Assembly: GCA_964451095.1 (NCBI GenBank)
Contig: CAYVGI010000004.1
Span: 18,886 to 82,885, forward strand
Direction of reading: 5' to 3'
DNA length: 64,000 bases
DNA from: DAOTTY01 sp964451095
GTDB lineage: Bacteria; Chloroflexota; Anaerolineae; Aggregatilineales; Phototrophicaceae
The translations under genes and the position numbers were made by a program. Below, in pieces: positions 26,636 through 35,411 of the stretch. Under the pieces are notes generated by a model that made no database searches, was not told where the DNA came from, and was given only the letters and a program-made list of their open reading frames with translations. How positions within the stretch are numbered: position 1 is the first letter of the stretch; each line of letters starts with the position of its first letter.

Positions 26636-28360
26636 ATGGCGCGGTTCCGCCTCCTGGTCATTATATCCGCTGTTTGGATTACATTTCTCTTCAATATAGA
26701 GCGGCTGAACATCGGCGCACTTAGCATCGATCTGGATTCTGTTACCTATGTCGTGGCGGCAGTCGCTGCACTCGCTACCCTCTGGCTTCCTGATGTCGCA
26801 CGGCACACTGGCACAATTTTCATCCCCGCGCTGGCACTGTTTATCAGCGTCAAGCTGCTCACGGGGAGTCCACTCAACGAGAGCGCGTTGGCAATCGTCG
26901 GTATTGAGGTCGTCGTGATCTACCTGACGGTATCGTTGTTCCGGCGGGTGAGCATGGCGCTGCTTAGCTTTGAACACACGGTGGATAGTGTGCTGCTGCG
27001 GCAGGACACACTGCGCGTGTTACCGATGGAAGAAGGCATCGAGCGTGTTCAGCAGGAAATCTCCCGTGCGCGGCGCTTTGAACGCAAATTGGGACTGATT
27101 CTCATCAGCACGCGCCTAACCGAAGACGACCGCAAATCGGCTGATGCTGAGTTCCGCTTTGACCTGGAAGAGGCGCTGCAAAAGCACTACATTCAACTGC
27201 GGCTGGCACAAATCGCAGAGCTAGTGCTGTACAAAGTTGACCTCATTATGCTGCACAAGGACGACGTGCTGGTGTGTATGCCGGAGACGACCGAGGAGAT
27301 GGTTCGCAGCCGCGCCGCAGAACTCGTGGAGGAAATTAGCTGGCGGCTAGGGCGGCGCACACTTTATGGTGTCTCCATGTTCCCAGACGATGGCTTCATC
27401 TACCGAGACCTTGTGGACAAGGCAACTGTTCGCCTGTACGAAGCACACGACAATTACCTGACAGAACAGCAAGATAGCGATGACGATGACCCCCGTGCGC
27501 CACATGCCAATGAGCGGGAGGACGAAACCATCGCCGCAGGTGCTGGCGCACCAAACCAACCGTCCAATGGGATTGCGATGGCGGTGCGCGAGATCTTTGA
27601 GCCGTGGCCCGACATTATTCTGCAAAACCAGCGCAGAGAGAACTTCGGCGCACGCGCACTCGACCCCGGTGAGCGCCACACCCTGTTAGACCCGAACTCA
27701 TGGTTAGGCGCATTGCCTTACCAGAGTGTTGCGTCTCGGCGCTTGTACACGGTGCTCAAGCAGGCGCTAGATATTGTTTTGGTGGTAGTCTCGCTGCCGC
27801 TAACGATACCACTGATGTTGATTGTTGCCTCGTTGGTGTGGCTGGAAGATCGCGGTCCGGTGTTTTTTGTGCAGGAGCGCACGGGTTTGGGTGGGCGGCG
27901 GTTCAGCATGTATAAGTTCCGCACGATGGTGCCCAATGCCGAAGAAAAGCTGCGTGATATGGCGATACAAGGTCTCGTGCGGCTGGACGAGGACGGCAAG
28001 CTGGTGGAGCCGCTCAAGCTGGTGAGCGACCCGCGTGTAACAACGGTAGGGGCTTTTTTGCGCCAAACCAGCCTGGACGAACTGCCGCAAATCCTCAACG
28101 TGTTGAAGGGCGAAATGAGCCTGGTCGGTCCGCGCCCCACAAGCTGGAGCACGGACAACTACCGCCTGTTCCACACGGAGCGGTTGCAGGTGCGTCCCGG
28201 CATCACGGGGCTGTGGCAGGTGGTTGCACGCGGCAACACGAACTTTAACGAGTGGGTAGACTGGGATCGTACCTACGTCGACAAAATGTGCCTTTCCCTG
28301 GATGTGCAAATCCTGTTGCGCACGTTTGCGGTACTCGTCCAACAGAAGGGTGCCCGCTGA
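26636..28360 (+). CDS. Priming sugar transferase with N-terminal membrane helices and degenerate GGDEF-like domain
   Basis: 574 residues. Residues 1-115 hold about four membrane helices. Residues 140-280 align by pattern with a diguanylate cyclase (GGDEF) domain: the ETTEEMVRSRAAELVEEI and GVSMFPDDG...LVDKATVRLYEA segments are typical, but the signature position reads HKDDV (207-211), so cyclase activity is unlikely. Residues of about 370-574 are a bacterial sugar transferase (PF02397 type): KQALDIVLVVVSLPLT membrane hairpin, KFRTMVPNAEEKL, SLDELPQILNVLKGEMSLVGPRP and PGITGLWQV. That domain transfers a phosphosugar to undecaprenyl phosphate to start an exopolysaccharide. It is first in an operon with GT2 and GT4 genes. 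The GGDEF-like part may sense c-di-GMP or another nucleotide (inference). Confidence 0.88.
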   Translation: MARFRLLVIISAVWITFLFNIERLNIGALSIDLDSVTYVVAAVAALATLWLPDVARHTGTIFIPALALFISVKLLTGSPLNESALAIVGIEVVVIYLTVSLFRRVSMALLSFEHTVDSVLLRQDTLRVLPMEEGIERVQQEISRARRFERKLGLILISTRLTEDDRKSADAEFRFDLEEALQKHYIQLRLAQIAELVLYKVDLIMLHKDDVLVCMPETTEEMVRSRAAELVEEISWRLGRRTLYGVSMFPDDGFIYRDLVDKATVRLYEAHDNYLTEQQDSDDDDPRAPHANEREDETIAAGAGAPNQPSNGIAMAVREIFEPWPDIILQNQRRENFGARALDPGERHTLLDPNSWLGALPYQSVASRRLYTVLKQALDIVLVVVSLPLTIPLMLIVASLVWLEDRGPVFFVQERTGLGGRRFSMYKFRTMVPNAEEKLRDMAIQGLVRLDEDGKLVEPLKLVSDPRVTTVGAFLRQTSLDELPQILNVLKGEMSLVGPRPTSWSTDNYRLFHTERLQVRPGITGLWQVVARGNTNFNEWVDWDRTYVDKMCLSLDVQILLRTFAVLVQQKGAR

Positions 28361-28363
28361 GCA

Positions 28364-29566
28364 ATGGTAGTGATCTTGAGCGCGGTTTTCTGGTTGAGTG
28401 CGTTGCTGTTCGTGTGGACGTATTTTGGCTATCCCGTGTTCATGTGGATGTGGGCTAAACTCGCCCCGGTGCCTGTACGCGATCAAGATTGGACGCCCCA
28501 TATCACCCTGCTCATCCCCGCCTACAACGAGATTGACGTGATTCACGGCAAGCTGGAAAACAGCCTCGCGCTGGACTACCCCCATGACAAGCTAGAAATC
28601 TTGTTAATTGACGACGCCAGCACCGACGGTACCGGGGCAGTGGGGGCACAATTCGCGCAGGGGCACCGCATTACCTATCTACAGAAGTCGGTGCGCAGTG
28701 GCAAGGCTGCGAGCGTGAACATGGGCTTCGAGCTTGCCCGTGGCGAAATCGTCGTCCTCAGTGATGCCTCACCGCACTATGAACGTGACGCGCTGAAACT
28801 GCTGGTGCGGTCGCTCGCGGATGAGCGCGTCGGCGTGGGTGTTGGCACGCTTGCCGTGTGGGACGCAGAGAACGCAGTTGCCAAACCTGCCGGGCTTTAC
28901 TGGAAGTACGAGGCGGCGCTGCGCCGCTGGGAGAGCGAAACAGGCAGCACGGTTGCCGTACATGGGAACATGTTCGCCATGCGCAAATCGTTGTTTCGTC
29001 CGCTGCCGGCGGATACCGTCAATGATGAGTTCAGCCTCGCAATGAACGCGCTGCGTGCGGGCAAGCGTGTGGTTTATAAGCCGGACGCGGTTTGCTATGA
29101 CCATGCCAGCCATACCATGCGGGATGAGTTCCGACGGCGCGTTCGCATTAACGCCGGGCGCTATCAGGCGTTGTTCACTGCCGGGTATATGCGTGCCCCG
29201 AACCTAAATATCGGCTTTCGGCTGTTTTCGCACAAGCTGCTGCGCCCGCTTACACCTGTGTTCATGCTGCTGATGCTGTTCACCAATACGCTGGCGCTGG
29301 CATGGGTGGTTACACCGGTGCAGAGTCCCTTGCTGCTGGTGGGGTGGTGGGCATTGTTGTTGCTGGTGGCGCAACTGGTGTTCTATGGGCTGGCGTTTGT
29401 TGGCTGGTTGTTAGAGCGGCGTGGACGCCGCGTGCGTGCGCTCAAGATTCCATACTTCTTCGTGAGCACAAACTTGGCAGCACTGTTCGGGCTGTGGCGC
29501 TGGCTGCGCGGCACACAGTCGGTTACATGGCGCAAACGCACCCGACGGCAAATGGGCGACACATGA
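28364..29566 (+). CDS. Membrane-bound family 2 glycosyltransferase
   Basis: 400 residues. An N-terminal membrane helix (4-30) precedes the GT2 catalytic domain: ITLLIPAYNE start, DDASTDGT acidic motif, SGKAASVNMGFELARGEIVVLSDA, and the NDEFSLAMNALRAGKRVVYKPDA acceptor region. The C-terminal third has three or four membrane helices, as in polysaccharide-polymerising or lipid-linked GT2 enzymes. It begins 3 bases after the sugar transferase stop and its own stop overlaps the GT4 start (ATGA), so the three genes form one unit. It probably extends the lipid-linked sugar made by the first gene. Sugar specificity is unknown. Confidence 0.92.
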   Translation: MVVILSAVFWLSALLFVWTYFGYPVFMWMWAKLAPVPVRDQDWTPHITLLIPAYNEIDVIHGKLENSLALDYPHDKLEILLIDDASTDGTGAVGAQFAQGHRITYLQKSVRSGKAASVNMGFELARGEIVVLSDASPHYERDALKLLVRSLADERVGVGVGTLAVWDAENAVAKPAGLYWKYEAALRRWESETGSTVAVHGNMFAMRKSLFRPLPADTVNDEFSLAMNALRAGKRVVYKPDAVCYDHASHTMRDEFRRRVRINAGRYQALFTAGYMRAPNLNIGFRLFSHKLLRPLTPVFMLLMLFTNTLALAWVVTPVQSPLLLVGWWALLLLVAQLVFYGLAFVGWLLERRGRRVRALKIPYFFVSTNLAALFGLWRWLRGTQSVTWRKRTRRQMGDT

Positions 29567-30660
29567 CGTTTCGTAAGCGGGTGCTGCTAGTAGACCTAGC
29601 GCGAAGCTACGGCGGGGCGGAGTCAAGAGTGCGGGCACAAGCACGCTTTATGCACACGCTTGGCACTGCCTGTGATGTTGCCGTGTTGGCAGGCAGTGCC
29701 TTGCACCAGTACCTGGAAGCGGATGAACTGCCATGCGTGCCGCTCAACCATGGACGCGGTAATCCACTGCTTTTGCCAGAACTGGTTCACGTTATGCGGG
29801 CGGGGCAGTACGACGTGGTGGACGCGCACAACGTGCAGTCCATCTTCTGGGGGATGTGGGCAGCGGCACTTGCGGGGGTGCCTCGCCGGGTCGCCACTAT
29901 CCACAGTGATTACGCGGCAGAGTACCCAGGTGCCAAGGGCAAACTCTACGCGACTGTGCTGCGCCTGATGCAACCCATCACCCACCACACCATCACCGTA
30001 ACAGAGCAGCTATACGAACAGGCAGCACAGCGCCGCGCCCCTGCAACCTGCATTCCAAATGCGGTACCCATCCCGCCGCACGCACAAAACGACCGCTCAC
30101 ATGCGTTTGACCAGGAATGGGGATTCCAACACGGTGATTTCATCGTTGGGATAGTGGGAAGGCTCGTTCCTGTAAAGGGGCACCGCTACCTGATAGACGC
30201 GCTGGCACTCCTGAGCGATTTGCCCCACATAAAGCTCATTGTTGTGGGTGCAGGCAAGCTGGAAGATGATTTGCGGGGACACGTACAGCAACACAATCTC
30301 ACGGAACGTGTTCGCTTTTTAGGTTTTCGGGATGACGTGCCGCAGATTATGCAGGTGATAGACTGCCTGTGCGTGCCGTCGTTGAGCGAAGCGCTGCCCT
30401 ACGTCGTGCTGGAAGCGGCTAGTTTTGCCCGCCCACTTGTGGCAACCAACGTGGGTGGGTTGCAAACGCTGCTCACCGACCAGGAAACAGCGCTGCTCGT
30501 CCCGCCAGCAGATGCCCCCGCACTTGCGGCGGCGTTGCGCAAGTTGGCAGGCGATGCTGCGCTCGCGCAACAGCTAGGACAAAGTGCTTACAACATGGTC
30601 GCCACAAGGTTCAGTGTGGAGCGCATGGTGCGCGATGTGCTCGGCGTTTACGCGGGCTAG
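29563..30660 (+). CDS. Family 4 (GT-B) glycosyltransferase
   Basis: 365 residues from the ATG at 29563, which overlaps the GT2 stop by 4 bases. A longer in-frame opening at 29302 lies inside the GT2 gene and is rejected. N-terminal Rossmann part: RVLLVDLARSYGGAESRV. C-terminal donor-binding part: IVGRLVPVKGHRYLIDAL, LIVVGAGKLEDDL, RVRFLGFRDDVP and SLSEALPYVVLEAASFARP with the GT4 E-x7-E motif. Retaining transferase acting in the cytoplasm on the glycan started upstream. It converges on the DUF4350 operon with a 4-base overlap. Confidence 0.94.
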   Translation: MTFRKRVLLVDLARSYGGAESRVRAQARFMHTLGTACDVAVLAGSALHQYLEADELPCVPLNHGRGNPLLLPELVHVMRAGQYDVVDAHNVQSIFWGMWAAALAGVPRRVATIHSDYAAEYPGAKGKLYATVLRLMQPITHHTITVTEQLYEQAAQRRAPATCIPNAVPIPPHAQNDRSHAFDQEWGFQHGDFIVGIVGRLVPVKGHRYLIDALALLSDLPHIKLIVVGAGKLEDDLRGHVQQHNLTERVRFLGFRDDVPQIMQVIDCLCVPSLSEALPYVVLEAASFARPLVATNVGGLQTLLTDQETALLVPPADAPALAAALRKLAGDAALAQQLGQSAYNMVATRFSVERMVRDVLGVYAG

Positions 30661-31868
30661 CGTGCCCCGTAGCGTTGCAGCCACGTCTGGACATCCGCAG
30701 CAGCGCTCAACAGTTCGGCCTCCGTTGGATTGTCTTTGCTCAGGCGTTGCAGCAGCGCCGCAAGCTGATCCTCGTTAATATTGCCGTCCCGTCCCGCTGC
30801 CTGAGCAGCAAAACGCTCGTCCCGCAGCGATGGGTCAATCGTGTAGCGCTCTGAAAGGCGGCGGCGCAACCGAGATTTGTAGTGCTGCATGGTTTCTTTG
30901 CGCCTGCCGCTGCGCCGGAACAAGTTCGCCATTGCGACGATGTATTCCACAGGTTCGCGCCGCAAGCGGTCTTCCAGCAGGGGCACCGGTGCACCAAAGC
31001 GCCGCCCCGCAGAAAGCAAATACACGAATATGACCGTCATCAGCAGCAGCACGCCACGCCCAGCAGTAGAACTCAAAATCCAGACGAACAGGTTCGGCGG
31101 CAGTGCACCGTCATCGGTGGGTAGCTGTGCTTCATCAAAGCCGATGCGGGTTTCGCCGGGTGTGGCACCCGCCATGATGTTGGATACCAACCGGGGTGAT
31201 GCGGGAAGTGACAGTCCATTATTGGTGAACGGATATACCGTGCCGGACACATACACCTCGCCATCACCCTCCTGAAATGAGATCAACACCGCGTCGGTTT
31301 GGTCAGCAAGGTGTACCACGGCGTCCCGTCGCTCCGTTGTGATGATGTTGGCAAAGCGCACGGGCACCTGTTCGAGTGCCGGGTCTGTCAACGTGGGTGC
31401 TGTTAGCGATAGTGAAAACGAACGTGTCTGCTCATCGGACACTGCCACATCAAAGGGTTCCAACAGCGTGTTTACGCGCTGGGTGCTGCTCACCACGATC
31501 AGCTTGCCCCCGTTGCGCACCCATTCGTACACCGTTGTTGCCTCGAAATTGCTGTGCCTGCCGGGTGGGTTTAACACGAACAACACATCATATTCGCTAG
31601 GGTCGATTGGGTCGGCAGTGATGCGCTGCACATCAAACCCCTCCTCGATGAACCACTCGCGCAGGCGGCTAATTCCATCATCGGAGCGGTTGCTGATGCT
31701 CTGGCGCTGCTGGGATGCCTCTGGCAGGAGGAACACAGCAGCAAATGCAATGGCGGTTAGTAGGGCAATGGCACCGACCAGCACAGCAAGCTCATTGCTG
31801 ATGTGCCGCCCGGCAATAATGAGACCGCGCCGAGGTGCTTCTGGCAGGCGTTCCAGTTGCTCGGTCAT
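30657..31868 (-). CDS. DUF4350 domain-containing membrane protein
   Basis: 403 residues with membrane helices at about 29-50 and 265-288. Between them is an extracytoplasmic domain with a Rossmann-like GATase/ThuA flavour (ISRLREWFIEEGFDV, LFVLNPPG, WVRNGGKLIVV), characteristic of DUF4350. After the second helix the cytoplasmic tail is Arg-rich and helical. It is the last gene of a three-gene set with DUF4129 and a polytopic membrane protein, joined by ATGA overlap. This set usually accompanies a MoxR ATPase and a DUF58 protein in bacteria. Neither is present here. The function of the guild is unsettled (envelope or metal/cofactor assembly have been proposed). Confidence 0.85.
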   Translation of the reverse strand: MTEQLERLPEAPRRGLIIAGRHISNELAVLVGAIALLTAIAFAAVFLLPEASQQRQSISNRSDDGISRLREWFIEEGFDVQRITADPIDPSEYDVLFVLNPPGRHSNFEATTVYEWVRNGGKLIVVSSTQRVNTLLEPFDVAVSDEQTRSFSLSLTAPTLTDPALEQVPVRFANIITTERRDAVVHLADQTDAVLISFQEGDGEVYVSGTVYPFTNNGLSLPASPRLVSNIMAGATPGETRIGFDEAQLPTDDGALPPNLFVWILSSTAGRGVLLLMTVIFVYLLSAGRRFGAPVPLLEDRLRREPVEYIVAMANLFRRSGRRKETMQHYKSRLRRRLSERYTIDPSLRDERFAAQAAGRDGNINEDQLAALLQRLSKDNPTEAELLSAAADVQTWLQRYGAR

Positions 31869-32752
31869 GTACGGCTCTCCGCTGCTAGCTGCTGCAAGCG
31901 GTCTACCTGCTGCCGGAACTGCTGATAATCCGCATCGGAGATGGGCGCAAAGCCGTACCAGGTGCGGTCAAAGAAGTTGATGATCGGTGTGAGGATCGTG
32001 CGCAGATTTGGTCGGTCGTCTATCTGCACGAGATGTTCCTGGTTCGTGAGCGTCGGGTCGTAGCGGATTAGCCCGCTTTCGTCCAGCATCAGCAGGCTAG
32101 ACAGGTACAGGTAGCGCACCGCCGCCCGATAGTCCTGTACCTGCTCTGACGATTTGGCACGGTTGCGGGCGTCATCGGACGTTTGGGGATCTTCTTCCGC
32201 GTCTGTTGCAGCGGCAGGCAGGGCGGCACTCGTCAGGCGCAGCCCACGCGCCACCAAAAACAGCAAAGTGATCACGGCAACAACACCCATCGCAATAAGC
32301 ACAATACGGGCAATGCCCGCCACTGCCGGGTTAATTCTGATTTCGCGCCGGGGTGCGGACTCTTGCGGGGGTTCCGGTTGGGGCACGTTGCCCAGCCCAT
32401 CCAGCGGGATACCGCGCCCAGATTGGAAATTCTGCACGGCGGTAATGCGGTTCATGGCGGTTTGGATGGTTGTGCTGTCGGCATCTGGGGGGAGTTGCAG
32501 CCAGTTCGTCTCCACAGCGATCAGACCGTCGTCTAGTCGCACATTTGCCACGTTTTGCCAGCGTTCGGCAACCTGTGTGAGTATCGTCTCGCGTTCCGTG
32601 CCTTCAGCCCGCAGCGCACGTTCCAGGTCGTTGCGTGTTTGCCCCAACAGTGACCAGTATTCCGCCTCGGTGAGGGTTGTTGTGCCCTGTGCGAGCACTG
32701 GCACCGCTACCATCCACATGCAGCACAACACCCCGGCAAGCATAAAGCGCAT
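31865..32752 (-). CDS. DUF4129 domain-containing membrane protein
   Basis: 295 residues. Signal-like N-terminal helix (ending VLAQG), an extracytoplasmic helical stretch, one membrane helix at about 146-172, then a cytoplasmic C-terminal DUF4129 segment (AVRYLYLSSLLMLDESGLI, YDPTLTNQEHL, FFDRTWYGFAPISDADYQQF). The middle gene of the set: it overlaps the DUF4350 start by 4 bases and follows the upstream membrane gene after 2 bases. DUF4129 proteins are frequent partners of MoxR/DUF58 loci. The protein's own function is not known. Confidence 0.88.
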   Translation of the reverse strand: MRFMLAGVLCCMWMVAVPVLAQGTTTLTEAEYWSLLGQTRNDLERALRAEGTERETILTQVAERWQNVANVRLDDGLIAVETNWLQLPPDADSTTIQTAMNRITAVQNFQSGRGIPLDGLGNVPQPEPPQESAPRREIRINPAVAGIARIVLIAMGVVAVITLLFLVARGLRLTSAALPAAATDAEEDPQTSDDARNRAKSSEQVQDYRAAVRYLYLSSLLMLDESGLIRYDPTLTNQEHLVQIDDRPNLRTILTPIINFFDRTWYGFAPISDADYQQFRQQVDRLQQLAAESRT

Positions 32753-32754
32753 GT

Positions 32755-33789
32755 CTACGCTAATCCCAGGCTTAGCATGGTCACGTAGATGGCACCGCCG
32801 ACTACCAGCGCTATCGCTGCCGTGCCGACGACGATGATGAGTAGGTTGATGAAGTCCTGCCCGTTCATGATTCCGCCCGCTGGTTTGGGTGAGGGGATTT
32901 GTAATGGGCGTGGGTCGTTGTGCTTGGACAGGTAAAACGACACGTCCAGCCCCTCCAGGCGCACACGGGTGTCGTAGTAAAACACGGTGAACGCAATGAG
33001 CTGAATCGGCGTTATCAAAATTGTGATGATGTTGTTGACGACCACGCGAAGCGCGGCAATCACATCAAAGTAGCCCGCGCCCTCTAATGGGAGGTAGAGC
33101 AGCTCTGCGGTGCCACCTAGCGCCAGGTAGAACGTCATTGAAATCAGGCTGATGAGTGTTAGCAGGCTCAGCCCACGCCAGAAGCGCTGCTTGCCCAGGT
33201 GCCACGCCCGGTTAAGCCCCTGTGTGGCGTTTACGTCCTCCAGGGCAAGCACTGGGGTTAGAAAGTAGGTTACGGCAGAAGCAAAATAAAACAAAAAGAT
33301 AAACCCCACCACACCGATCCCGCAAAGCGTTAGGATACCGCTGACCGCGCCCACACTCGCCAGGATGATGATGTACAGCAGGAACGCCACTGCGACCGCG
33401 CCAAAGCGTGGGCGGGCGCTGCGAAATGCCTCTCCCAGTGTGGAACGCCTGCCCAGGAACCCCTCCGATGCCATGTAGGCTACCATCGTCTGTATTACAA
33501 CTATCTGAACAATCGCAGCAAGCAGGTTGATTAAACCGAAAATGCCCTGCGCCGCAGTCGTCGTGTCGCCGAACGGGTCACGCTGCTGCAAAATTGCAAT
33601 GGGGATCGACAGCAGGGCAATGGGAGCGGTAACGGCGGCGGTAATTGCCAGGAACGGAATGAAGTTCTCCCGGTAGATGCGAAATGCGCGGTCAAGCACA
33701 TCCATGACGGTCATGTTGCCGCCGTAGCGAGCGGGTGTAACTGCGTTGAACTCCGAAGTTGGCATCGGCGATGACAGAGCACTGTCCAT
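32755..33789 (-). CDS. Polytopic membrane protein, first gene of the DUF4129/DUF4350 operon
   Basis: 344 residues with about six membrane helices grouped in pairs. It has the N-terminal MDVLDRAFRIYRENFIPFL amphipathic segment and the LEDVNATQGLNRAWHLGKQRFWRGL loop, seen in glycerophosphodiester phosphodiesterase-type membrane domains and YciC-like proteins that lack the catalytic part. It probably scaffolds the two downstream proteins. An extended -10 box (TGC-TATACT) lies 40 bases upstream. Family naming varies and I cannot assign an activity. Confidence 0.75.
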   Translation of the reverse strand: MDSALSSPMPTSEFNAVTPARYGGNMTVMDVLDRAFRIYRENFIPFLAITAAVTAPIALLSIPIAILQQRDPFGDTTTAAQGIFGLINLLAAIVQIVVIQTMVAYMASEGFLGRRSTLGEAFRSARPRFGAVAVAFLLYIIILASVGAVSGILTLCGIGVVGFIFLFYFASAVTYFLTPVLALEDVNATQGLNRAWHLGKQRFWRGLSLLTLISLISMTFYLALGGTAELLYLPLEGAGYFDVIAALRVVVNNIITILITPIQLIAFTVFYYDTRVRLEGLDVSFYLSKHNDPRPLQIPSPKPAGGIMNGQDFINLLIIVVGTAAIALVVGGAIYVTMLSLGLA

Positions 33790-33830
33790 GGCGAAATATC
33801 TCTCCCGTGGGGCGTAAACCTATCGCTTGT

Positions 33831-33839
33831 AGTATAGCA
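33831..33839 (-). promoter_or_regulatory. Extended -10 promoter for the DUF4129 operon
   Basis: Read on the minus strand the sequence is TGC-TATACT, an extended -10 box with 5 of 6 consensus bases. The start codon lies about 42 bases downstream. A TTCACA at 33857-33862 is too far (20 bases) to be a standard -35. Confidence 0.45.
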
Positions 33840-33884
33840 CGGGGCGAAAATTCGGTTGTGAATTTTTGGTAGAAGACCAGAAAC

Positions 33885-33918
33885 TGCCGGGGCGGTTGTA
33901 TTGCCATCGCCCCGGGCA
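33885..33918 (-). terminator. Hairpin terminator after the sugar dehydrogenase
   Basis: Arms CCGGGGCG (33887-33894) and CGCCCCGG (33908-33915), extended by two more pairs across a bulge, lie 15 bases after the stop at 33933. On the minus strand GTTTCTGG follows. A second small AT-rich hairpin (33847-33866) lies further on. Confidence 0.5.
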
Positions 33919-33932
33919 AGCGGTTTTGTGGG

Positions 33933-35258
33933 TTAGTTGGGGGGCACGGGCACAGACTGCCCAATTGCGCCGATGACCGTGTTCACGTCGGCATCGTCAA
34001 TGTCGTTGTCGCCGTCCACATCGTAGGGCAGGTTGTCTCCCGTTGGCTCTTGCCCAATGCGGTTGGTGACCGCCACTGCGTCCTCCGGCGTGATGTTGCC
34101 GTCTAGGTTAAGGTCGTAGTCTGCCGCCTCCGAGTAGAAGATGCGATAGACGCCACGGTTCACCCGTGAAGCGTAGTAGAGTGCGCCATCGGGACCGACG
34201 GTAATATCCACAGAGCGGGTTTGGATGCCCTCTGCGAACGGGGTAACTGTTTCCATCTGAATATCGTAGCGCCAAATCCAGTCGCCGCAGTAGTCCATGA
34301 AGAAGTAGTCGCCCACATACTCGGCAGGGAAGCTAGCGGTGGGCGGGTTGTAGAACGTGCCGCCCGTGATGGCACAGGGATTGTTGTTTTCCTCGATGTG
34401 CTCGTAGGTGTAGATTGGCGCGGTAAAGCTGGGGTTATCCGTCGGACCTTCTGAATCGGGCCAGCCGTAGTTCGCGCCGGGAAGCCCGATGTTGATCTCT
34501 TCCCAGGTGCCCTGTCCCACATCGTTGATGTATACCAGACCTGTGCCCGGCTGTACATCAAATGTGAAGGGGTTGCGCAGCCCATATGCCCAGATTGCAC
34601 GGTTGTCGCCCGTTAGCGTGTCGTAGAACGGGTTATTCTCCGGGATGGTGCCGTCCGCGTTGATGCGCAGCAGCTTGCCAAAGCGGTTGGTCAAGTCCTG
34701 TGAGTTCTGCGCTATTTCACCGCCATCCCCGACCGCGATAAACAGTGTGCCGTCCAGCCCAAACTTAATCGTGCCACCGTTATGGTTGTTCGCCACCTCG
34801 GATAGTGGGTCTAATTCTGTGATTATCACTTCGCTGTTCGGCATGGCAACATCACCGTCTGCCGTGAAGCGACTGACACGGTTGCGTTCGGGTTCCTCCG
34901 TCGTGGTGTAGTAGAAGTAAACGTACTGGTTGGTTAAAAAGTTCGGATCGAATGCGATGCCCAGCAGCCCGCGCTCAGCGCCGTCGTCTTCAGTCAGGCT
35001 GAGGAAGGGTGTGGGCAGCAGCACGCCATCTTTGACGATTCGCACATCCCCGGTCTGCTCCAAGATGAACAGGCGTCCATCCGGTGCAAACTCAATGGTG
35101 GATGCGCGGACGATGTTGTCAGTAACCAGTTCTTCGTAGAAGTTCGCGTCGGAAAAGGTCGTTTCTGCTTGCGCTGTTTCAACGTCGAGTGCTGCGGTCA
35201 GCAGCAGCAACAAGCAGGCAGTCCCGGTAAACAAGTAGCGGTAGGCGTTCAAGATCAT
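33933..35258 (-). CDS. Secreted glucose/sorbosone dehydrogenase-like beta-propeller protein with dockerin-like tail
   Basis: 441 residues with an AAGGAG ribosome binding site and a signal peptide ending near AQAE. The main part is the six-bladed propeller of soluble PQQ-dependent sugar dehydrogenases: FAPDGRLFILEQTGDVRIV, ERGLLGIAFDPNF, NNHNGGTIKFGLDGTLFIAVGDGG, GKLLRINADGTIP, RAIWAYGLRNPF and GPDGALYYASRVNRGVYRI. It would oxidise a sugar or aldose outside the membrane. The C-terminal 55 residues hold two EF-hand-like repeats (DLNLDGNITPEDA and DVDGDNDIDDADV), dockerin type I-like and nearly the same layout as the subtilase tail. PQQ synthesis genes are not in view, so cofactor use is an inference. 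Confidence 0.9.
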   Translation of the reverse strand: MILNAYRYLFTGTACLLLLLTAALDVETAQAETTFSDANFYEELVTDNIVRASTIEFAPDGRLFILEQTGDVRIVKDGVLLPTPFLSLTEDDGAERGLLGIAFDPNFLTNQYVYFYYTTTEEPERNRVSRFTADGDVAMPNSEVIITELDPLSEVANNHNGGTIKFGLDGTLFIAVGDGGEIAQNSQDLTNRFGKLLRINADGTIPENNPFYDTLTGDNRAIWAYGLRNPFTFDVQPGTGLVYINDVGQGTWEEINIGLPGANYGWPDSEGPTDNPSFTAPIYTYEHIEENNNPCAITGGTFYNPPTASFPAEYVGDYFFMDYCGDWIWRYDIQMETVTPFAEGIQTRSVDITVGPDGALYYASRVNRGVYRIFYSEAADYDLNLDGNITPEDAVAVTNRIGQEPTGDNLPYDVDGDNDIDDADVNTVIGAIGQSVPVPPN

Positions 35259-35411
35259 CCAATACTCCTTATAACAACATATACATTATTGCAGTGTTGC
35301 ATTGCTCGTGTGTGCAACATTAACAGGCGGTTAGAATTATAGGCGCTACAAGGTGTAAATGAAACGCAGCGAATTGTTTAGAAGTTGTTCACACGCAGCA
35401 AACACCTCACG

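Noticed and set aside
26351..26977. Extension of the giant surface protein to 26977
   Set aside because: It would run into the divergent sugar transferase gene, is rich in Cys and His like an antisense shadow, and bypasses the strong ribosome site and signal peptide at 26350.
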